Below are positions 56,418 to 64,000 of a stretch of DNA of 64,000 nt, piece by piece. A program made the translations under genes and the position numbers. The stretch comes from Stagonosporopsis chrysanthemi. Lineage: Eukaryota; Ascomycota; Dothideomycetes; Pleosporales; Didymellaceae. The DNA lies in the NCBI GenBank assembly GCA_022560025.1, contig JAFISE010000089.1:1-64000 (forward strand), written 5' to 3'. Positions within the stretch are counted from its first letter, which is position 1; every line of letters starts with the position of its first letter. The notes beneath the pieces were generated by a model that had not been told where the DNA came from, did no database searches, and saw only the letters and a program-made list of their open reading frames with translations.

Positions 56418-59400
56418 ATGGCCTCCGGGACGAAGCGCCTGTCCGACGACGACGCGGGCCTCGCCAACACCAGCAAGATCCAGCGCGTCGAGCACGCCGC
56501 CCATGGCCTCGCGGCGTCGCTTGAGGGTGCCGCGCACCCGCGCCTGCACCACGGCGCCAGCAACAACGACTTCTCCGGCAGCGTCAAGCGCAAGCTGGCC
56601 GACTCGAAGCGGACAGGGCAGGCCTGCGACCGGTGCAAGGTGAGTGCCGAGCGTCCTATATGATTGTCGCCATGCCTGCAGCTGCGCGCCCATGCCCGCG
56701 ACGGGGCTCCCGCGGCGCAACTGCAGCCATCTGATTGCGATTGCGATTGCGAGGCGCGAGAATTGCCTGTGTTGCGCGCGCGCGCCAGGCCGAGGCTCAG
56801 GCCCGCCGCCGCGACGGCCATCACGTTGCGCCGCGCAGCGCAGCACAGCGTCAACAGGCCGCGCAGCACAGCGTCAACAAGCAGCATGCAGCAGCACCCA
56901 GCAGCACCCACCACTGACAACTCCAGATCCGCAAGATCCGCTGCGATGGCCGCCCCGAGGGCTGCACGCCCTGCGAGCAGAACCGCACCCAGTGCCGCAC
57001 CACCGACCGCATCACCGGCAAGGCCACCGTCCGCGGCCATGCTGAGGCCATGGAGACGGAGAACTCATACCTGCGCACCCACCTGGCCGACCTGCGCACC
57101 CACCTGGCCGACCTGCAGGCCCAGCTGAAGGACATGGGCGTCGAGCCGCGTCCACCGCCCGCCTACGCCGCCCTGTCCTGGCCGCCGTCCACATCAGACG
57201 CCCAGGACTGGTCGAGCCACCGCCAGCAGAGCACGTCGCCCATGCCTGGCTATGCGCCTGCGGGCGACAAGCCCCACTTTCGCTCGCTGCCGCAGTTCAA
57301 GGCGGGCTCCATCGGCGACAACTACCTGGGCGTGGCCTCGGGCGACTCCCTCCTCAGCCACATCACAGGCACCTCGCTATCCATCTTCGGCACCGAGGTC
57401 GACATCACCGACTTTGTGCTCGACAACGCCGAGTACGAGACCTCGCCCATGTCGTACTTGTCGCTCGTCAAGATTTCCATGGCCTGCGAGCCTGTCGAGC
57501 CCGTATCGCTACCTCCGTATGAGGCACTGAAGGAGTGGGCGAGCTGGTACCTGCGCTCGCTCAATCCGTACACGATGCTTGTCCACAAGCCCGCCTTCAT
57601 GGACCTCGTCTGGCGCTTTGGCAACGATCCAAATTTCACACCCACCGCGCCCGAGACCGTCATGGTGCACATGATGCTCGCCACCATCAAGTACCAGATC
57701 GCAGCCCGCAACAGCCAGCAGAACGCGCTCATGGATGAGTCGCACGCACACTACAAGTACGCCCTCAGCTTCTACAAGGACCTCCTTCTCGGGCAGCACG
57801 AGCTTGCAGACATCCAGGCCCTGGCCATGATCTGCCACCACCTCCGCAACTTCCCCAAGCCCGGCGCGGCGTGGATCATGACGTCCCTGACGTATCTGTT
57901 TGCGCTGGAGCTGGGCCTCCACCGATCCGTGAAGAACTGGTCTGAGTCTGGCAAGAAGTTCACCGAGCTGGAGATCGAGATGCGGAAGCGCATCTTCTGG
58001 ACCGTGAACGCGCTGCAGATCAATCTGGCAGGCAAGCTGGGGCGGCCCATGCCTATCAGCAATGATGACATCGATGTCGAGTTCCCCGAGCCGATGAACG
58101 ATTGCCTGCCGGGCGAGGAGGCAGACTTGAGCCCCTTCCACCAGTGCTCATTCCAGGTCGGCATCCAGATTGCAAAACACACCGTCCTGGAGCTGGATCT
58201 GTACAAGACGATATATGCCGTGAAATACACACCGCGCTCGTATGTGGATTCGCTGAAACGACTCGAGGCCGGCATCCAGAAGTGGAGGGACGAGCTGCCT
58301 TATGAGCTGAGAGATCCTGCAAGAGCCTCGCCAGACGACCACATCTTCGCATCGTATTTGGAGTACTGGTATCTGGGGTTTCAGCTCCTGCTCCACCATC
58401 CCGCTGTGTGTAGATCCGTCGATCCCTCCATTCTATCCTCGAATCTGGACAAGTGCATGGACGCGGCGCAGAAGATGCTGCATACTTGTACTGATATGAT
58501 GCACAAGAAGAGTCTGGATATCGTGTGGATCAACACGGTGGTGTACATTGCAGCTGTCTTCACCATGTTGTTCGTCTCGTCAATGCGGAAAAACCTGCTC
58601 ACGCCTGTCGACATGACGAGGCTGAAGGGCGATATGGCTACATGGATCAACATCCTCGGCGAATGTAGTCAGCTTTCAGGTGCGTTACGTTTACGACAAC
58701 CTTACGACCATGCTAATAGCTTTCCAGGCACCGAAGACAAGATGAGGAAAGCCATATCCAGCATCGTCGACGAAACACTAGGCAACATCAACGAAAGCAT
58801 AATCAAACGCACAGCAACCGAGTCCCTCGCCCGCGTAGCCATGCACACAAAGCAACAACCACCACAACAACAACCCGTATACGACACAGGCAGCTACAAC
58901 GACCAGCAGTACACCACCACCACCACCTCCAACCCCACCGACCCCTCCCTCACCCAAAACTCCTACCCCTCCCTCCCCGACGGCAACAATATGGCCCTCT
59001 CCTACCAGATCCCCGTCCCCCACCAACAAAACCCCACCTACGACACTCAACCCTACATTAAAGTCGACGAAGAAACCAACAGCCTCGCCACAGGAATGGC
59101 CACGTCCTCCTCCGCGCCGCAAGGCGAGTACTTTCACTCTTCTCCGCTGCCGCAGTCCCTGCCCCAGGGAACCAACATGGCGCAGGGCAGTATGTCGCAA
59201 GGAAGTATGGCGCAAAGCAATATGGCACAAGGCACCACCATGCCACAAGCAAGCAACCCCCACCAACAACCCTCGTATGTCGCAAACACATACACGCCCC
59301 AGGACTGGCGACAGTGGACACAGACGTATATGCAACAGCCGCCTCTCTCGCATAGCCATAACCACGACCATAATCACAACCACAGCCATAACCATAACCA

Positions 59401-59650
59401 CTCCCATAACCACGTCAACGTCGGTGTGGGCGTACCCGTCGGCCCGCAGGGCGAATATCTCAACACGGCTGCGAGTCTGATGGCGCTTGGAGGCCGGGAA
59501 GGGGCGGGTGATGGCGGGGCGGAGGGGCATGGAGGTCATGGAGGGGGACATGGAGGAGGACACGGGATGGCCGGGGAGCATGTCGGGTTAGGTGCGTATC
59601 ACTGGCCCGGAGTGGCTTTTCCGGGGGCGGCGGGGGCGGGGGGGCATTAG
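56418..59650 (+). CDS. Large Zn2Cys6 regulator with His/Asn-rich tail
   Basis: This is a nuclear zinc-cluster transcription factor of about 965 residues. Exon 1 (56418-56639) ends in KRTGQACDRCK; a 287-base intron is followed by exon 2 from 56927, IRKIRCDGRPEGCTPC and EQNRTQCRTTDRITGKA, completing C-x2-C-x6-C-x6-C-x2-C-x6-C. A heptad-like coiled coil follows, with LRTHLAD exactly duplicated. The fungal_trans domain shows ALAMICHHLRNFPKPGAAWI, LFALELGLHRSVKNW and FWTVNALQINLAGKLGRPMP. A 48-base intron at 58680-58727 (GTGCGT, TGCTAATAG branch, TTCCAG) is a multiple of three and open, so it hides in the frame; splicing gives QLSGTEDKMRKA. The C-terminus is Gln/Asn/Met-rich with a His/Asn run at about 59350-59412 and a Gly/His-rich end. 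The target genes are unknown. Confidence 0.9.
57071..57112 (+). repeat. Perfect 21-base tandem duplication in a coiled coil
   Basis: Two identical 21-base copies (57071-57091 and 57092-57112) encode LRTHLAD twice, adding exactly one heptad to the putative dimerisation helix just behind the zinc cluster of the regulator. The absence of any difference suggests a recent origin. Confidence 0.95.
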
Positions 59651-60530
59651 ACGTAAAGGGGTCAGGAGGATATCGTTTTTAGGGGGCACGGAGGGGTAAT
59701 GGATCGGATTGGATTGGATTGGAAGGGAAGGAAAGGAAGCAAGGAAGCGCGTTGTTGTAATATCTAAGCTGGTCATAGATAAGCTGCCAAGAGGAGAAAA
59801 GAGAAGAGATTTTTTTGAAAGTCAAAAGCACAGAGATTGGATCTGAATGGACTGGATGGACTGGATGGGCTACTAGATGGACTGGACTGGATGGACTACT
59901 AGATGGATAGACTGGATGGAATAAACGGACTAGATCGACCTGTGCGACGTCGGGAATCTGGAGTCTGGAGTCTGGGGTCTGTGGCTTATATAGCTGTGCG
60001 TGCTGAGCTGAGCTGAGTGGGAGAATAGGCGATAAAACGTGTGATAGGGGATGTAATGGTAATATTTCATGTGATTTGGGATGCGAGCTGGGATGTGTGA
60101 GATGTGAGATGTGAGATGTCTATGGTGCTTTATGCATTTGCGGTGCAATAAGTGTGCGCTGCGCTGTGGGATGTGTGGATGGCGAACGAGGATGGTGGAT
60201 AGTGGATTGTGGGTCAGATTTGGGATAGAGGAGGGAAGATTGTGTTGGGGAGTCTTATACCGACTTGGAACTCAATTTTTTATGGAGAGGAATTATGATC
60301 TGAAGTTTTGATGCTAAATCTTGCTGGACGTGTGGTGTTTGTTCAATGTGGCTTTTGATGCGCGATGTTCTTGTTTCAAATACTGAATACTCGGGTTGTG
60401 TTTTACATCGTCTTCTTGGTACGGCTTTCACTGTCACTGTCGACCTTGCTAATGCCCTCGCTCTCGCCGGTGGTGCTGGTGCTGGCGTTTTTCGAGGCCG
60501 GGGCAACTGAGAAGAAGTGTGGCATTTTGT
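59651..60530. other. Intergenic with short tandem repeats
   Basis: No gene is seen between two convergent gene ends. At about 59845-59920 an ACTGGATGG unit repeats imperfectly, interspersed with CTACTAGATGG. Near 60004 GCTGA and near 60092 TGTGAGA repeat in tandem. Confidence 0.6.
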
Positions 60531-63500
60531 TCAACGCGTCTTATGAGTGCGCGTTGAGTCTTTGGTCCGCATTTCTCCTTTCCGTGTGGAGGCCGCATCC
60601 TTCTTCCAAATGAGTCGTTGAAGCTTCAGCCGTGCGATGACATGCCTGAATAGTCGACTCGTTGTGGTCGTGCTCGGTGCTACGAGTTCCTGATATCCAG
60701 TATGTTGATCCTCAGTCCTGTCGTTTACAGGATCATTGCTTGTGTTCTCCCATAGGGCATACTCATCTTCTGATGTGAAGTTCGGAAGAGAGTGGCTGTC
60801 TTCTGCCGGGGAGATCGGACGGCTCTCGATCGGCGTCGAACTTGAGGATTCGTCCGAGCTGGCAGCTAGGTTGGCACGCATGCCAGCCAGAGCTTTGACT
60901 GACCTGAGCCGACTAGGATGATCCACTCGCATAGTGCAAGTCTTTGTGTCTACCACAATCTCCATCAGCTCTATTGCCTTTTGCGCCTGTCCATCTGCGT
61001 CGTATGTCATGGCGAGATTATGCTGCGACGCGAGCAGATCAGGATGATCCGCTCGTAGGACACGACTCCTACTCTCAACCACACTTTCCAGCACACTAAT
61101 AGCCTTCTTTGTCTGCCCATCTGCATCGTAAGCGTGCGCAAGTGCATGCTGTGACGATAATCGTGAGGGATTGTCTGAAGCCAGCGTCTCTTCTACTTTA
61201 ACTACAGCCTCTAGCAAGTCTACCGCCTTCTCAGTCTGTCCATCTGCGCTGTAGGCGTTTGCAAGCGCACGCTGCGACGCCAATCGCAAGGGATGGCCTA
61301 AAGCCAACGTCTTTTCTGCTTTGACTACAGCCTCCAGCAAGTCTACTGCCTTCTCAGTCTGTCCATCTGCGCTGTAGGCGTTTGCAAGCGCATGCTGCGA
61401 CGCCAATCGCAAGGGATGGTCTAAAGCCAACGTCTTTTCTGCTTTGACTACAGCCTCTAGCAATTCTACTGCCTTCTCAGTCTGTCCATCTGCTTTATAG
61501 GCGCTTGCAAGAGCGTGCAGTGACACTGATCGTAAGCGATTGTCTAAAGCCAGTGTCTCTCTTGCTTTAACTACAGCCTCTAGCAAGTCTACTGCCTTCT
61601 TGATCTGACCATCTTTTACACAAGCCGCTGCAAGCATGTGCTGCGCGTCTAAGAGATCTGGGTCGTCTTCCTCTAGATTGCTTCTGAGTCTGCAAGACTC
61701 CTCTACCCACATTACCGCTTCACGGATTCTCCCATCAACTCTCAAACATTCGCCGGCCCATAAACATAGGCTAGTCTTCTCTTCTACTTCGAAGCCTTGT
61801 TCAGCTCTGAGCAGTTGCAGAGCGTGCGGCATATACGCTCGCCATATATGCCGGTTCGCATGGTGGTTGCTCGGGAAGACATCACGAACAGATCGTATAG
61901 CAGTTCCCATTACACGTTCTGAATCTCCATATCTTTTAATCCAGATTTGTGTCGCCAGATGGACGAGTCGGTGGATATCGAATAATTTTTCGTCATTCGC
62001 TTTTGCCGTGCTGTCAAGCTCTTCTTCTGCTTCATCGACGGCCTTCCTTCGTCTTACTAGGAATGAGTAACCGCAGAGGGTACCGATGGCGTCTTCTTTC
62101 TCCGCTTCTGACTGAGCGCTTGGTAGCAGCGATCGTGGTATTGCTTTGTACTCAATGCAGGATATGAATTCCAGCATTTTTGCTGCAGCAGCATCGTTCT
62201 TGCGAATTTGACTGAACGATACTACCCATGTCGTCGCTACTGCGTTCGCTGATCCCGAATATCGCGTGTCGTCGCGGAACTCCCTGCTCATGAGGCTGAC
62301 GAGGTCTTGTTCCGTGTTTCGAAGTAACTGCAGGTAATTGGAGATAGGCATACGGTTTTTGTTCAAGTAGGCGGCTGCCTGAGCAATGGCGAGCGGCAGG
62401 CAAGTCAGCTCGTCGAGCAATTCGTCGACTGACTTGTTCAAGGTTTTGTCATCATGATGAAGATCTTTTTTGGACAGCGATATTGCGAGGAAGTCCTTTG
62501 CGTCTTGCCGGCCCATTTCTCCTAGCTCGATGACTTCACCAGGCGTCAACTCTGCCACCTCTGGCGTGCGAGTTGTGTATAGTACCATGCCATGTTCGCT
62601 CTGTGGAAGGTAGTCAACAATGCCCTTTTGCTGTCCCGTCCCAAAGCAGATGTCAGTGTCATCAGCGTTGTCAACGACCAACAGCCACGGCCCTGCTGAA
62701 CTTGAGCTCAGCCACTGCTGCACAAGCTCTTTTGGATCCTGCTCTTTGATCGTGGCTGGTGATACGCCAAGCGCTACTGCTATGTCCACACATGATTTCT
62801 CGAAGCTCTCCATGCTCACAGCAGGCATCCAGAAGATTGATCGTGCAGGTTGCGCTTCCTGCACTAGGTACGCGAATCGCAACGCGATCTGAGTCTTGCC
62901 TGTGCCACCGAGCCCGAGAATAGTCAATTTATGACAGTTTTCATCAACAAGTAGTCGCTGTCGCAGCTCGGCAAGCTCGTCGCGTCGGCCAACAAAATGA
63001 TGATTCTTCAGGAAAGGTATGCAATATGTCGGTTTGACTACCAGACCAAAAATGTATTAGCACCAGTGATTTATCGATATAACACAGTAGTAGTAACACT
63101 AACCGCTTGCGTCTCGCATCGTTTCCTCCGCCGTGCGCGACTTGGCCACTTCTGTAGAAGGTATTACTGACAAGACCTCCTTTGCGTACGCTGCCGCCGT
63201 TCCTGCTGCGTAAGGCTGCCAACGCTTGTTCTTGTGTGAGTCCGCGTAATCGCAGATGCCGCGGACAACAAGACATGGGAAGCTGTTCATGAGCCCAGCA
63301 GCCTCCATCTCGAAGCACAGCACCCCGCCAAGCTCTGCGCTGAGTTTATCTCGCACAGCAGCATCCTTGATCACCTGGTTGCCCGAAGCGATGGTTCCAT
63401 GGTGCACCATCACGGCTTGTCTTCGCGCAGGTCGATCAACTTCTTCTTCGCACCCCGCTCTGAAAAGCACGTCTGAGCCGGCAGCTTCGCGGGTAAAGTC

Positions 63501-64000
63501 GGGCAATTTGTCGAGCTTAGACAGGAATGCCAGCAGTCCGCCCTTGCCTCTCATGTGATTAGCCCGCAATTTGGCGACTGCGTTCAGCAAAAGAGTTGGC
63601 GATGCGTTAAGGGCTCCTGTGCGCTCGAATCCGCTTGTGGTAGCCTTGCCGAAGTCATACTGCACCACTCCACCATGGGTCTTGAAGGGTTTGGAGACTA
63701 CAACATCTCCAAGCCGGACATCTGCATCATCGTTTTGGCTTGGAACACCGCCACCGATGCCTACCATGAGACCGAATCGCGTTGCCGGGAAGGTGGACTT
63801 CATTTGAACAGCAACAGCGGCAGCCGAGCTCGTGCCTGTTTGTCCCTCAGGTAGACAAGCGATGACCACGTTGTGCTCCCCAATGCGCCCGCATGTGTAG
63901 AGATTCGAATCGCGAGCATCGTATCGAGGCGTGTCGTGTTCCTCATCGAGCATCTCTTGTGCGGCGGCCAGCTCAACGGGCAGAGCGCAAACCCATCCCA
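60531..64000 (-). CDS. NLR-like STAND protein: phosphorylase-like, NB-ARC and TPR domains; 5' end beyond window
   Basis: This is a fungal NOD-like receptor, predicted to sense non-self and trigger cell death. The visible exon 1 (64000-63104) begins inside GWVCALPVELAAAQEMLDEE, the start of a PNP_UDP nucleoside-phosphorylase-like domain with GLMVGIGGGVPSQ, VMVHHGTIASGNQVIKD, CFEMEAAGLMNSFPCLVVRG and ICDYADSHKNKRWQPYAA. A 66-base intron (63103-63038) leads to exon 2 (63037-60531): CIPFLKNHHFVGRRDEL, Walker A GLGGTGKTQIALRF, Walker B WLLVVDNADD, a TTRTPEVAE sensor, GLPLA-like CLPLAIAQAAAYL and an MHD-like FDIHRLVHLATQIW. Seven TPR units of 41 residues follow, then a Ser/Thr-rich and basic tail (RKGEMRTKDSTRTHKTR). 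The PNP domain could cleave nucleosides or nucleotides; whether it is active cannot be read here. The starting codon is just outside the window, probably only a short distance away. Confidence 0.94.
60930..61720 (-). repeat. Tandem TPR-encoding 123-base repeats
   Basis: Six to seven units with a 123-base period encode 41-residue TPRs of the kinesin-light-chain type, each with ADGQTEKAVDLLEAVVK. The two units at 61231-61353 and 61354-61476 differ at only about four of 123 positions, while the edge units are much more diverged. This pattern points to unit exchange within the array. Confidence 0.92.

Noticed and set aside
55842..56846. Long minus-strand open frame of 334 codons
   Set aside because: It covers the regulator's promoter and first exon on the other strand, is Arg/Ala/Gly-rich and follows GC content; judged a shadow.
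58778..59581. 267-codon minus-strand frame over the regulator tail
   Set aside because: Val/Gly-rich mirror of the His/Gln-rich coding tail; no family motif.

Overview
The window is nuclear DNA of a filamentous ascomycete, most likely a Dothideomycete. The evidence is short GT-AG introns of about 48-60 nt, CAG/TAG acceptors, Zn2Cys6 regulators, fungal F-box-like proteins, a PNP-NB-ARC-TPR STAND protein and a short gene spacing on both strands. Most gene models here were rebuilt by hand, joining exons by splice sites, reading phase and family motifs.

1-9.5 kb: an F-box-like protein cut by the left edge, an uncharacterised protein, a four-exon aldehyde dehydrogenase of the salicylaldehyde/vanillin type, and a Zn2Cys6 regulator. 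10-16 kb: a dead MFS permease, a protein of unknown function and a TRK-type potassium transporter. 17.7-26.2 kb: three SANT/Myb genes in a row separated by gene-poor DNA; the second has tiny exons of 33-84 nt. 28.6-30.9 kb: a patatin-like phospholipase whose upstream domain appears broken by two frame shifts. 31.7-40.8 kb: a threonine/serine dehydratase-like enzyme, a second F-box-like protein, a Ser-rich protein, an NDUFAF3-like complex I assembly factor and further unknowns.

41.5-43.1 kb is repeat derived: an array of inverted MITE-like copies and the DNA-binding half of a Tc1/mariner-type transposase. 46-59.7 kb is a dense, well conserved block: secreted S28 peptidase, Kes1/Osh4-type oxysterol-binding protein with a long Gln-rich tail, nicotinamidase, cytochrome c oxidase subunit 4, the KEOPS subunit Cgi121 and a large Zn2Cys6 regulator with a His/Asn-rich tail.

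The right edge (60.5-64 kb) holds the most unusual gene: a fungal NLR-like protein with a nucleoside-phosphorylase-like N-terminus, NB-ARC domain and 41-residue TPR units, two of which are about 97% identical at DNA level. This is the architecture of fungal non-self recognition and cell-death receptors. Its 5' end lies outside the window. No tRNA, rRNA or CRISPR was found by eye.
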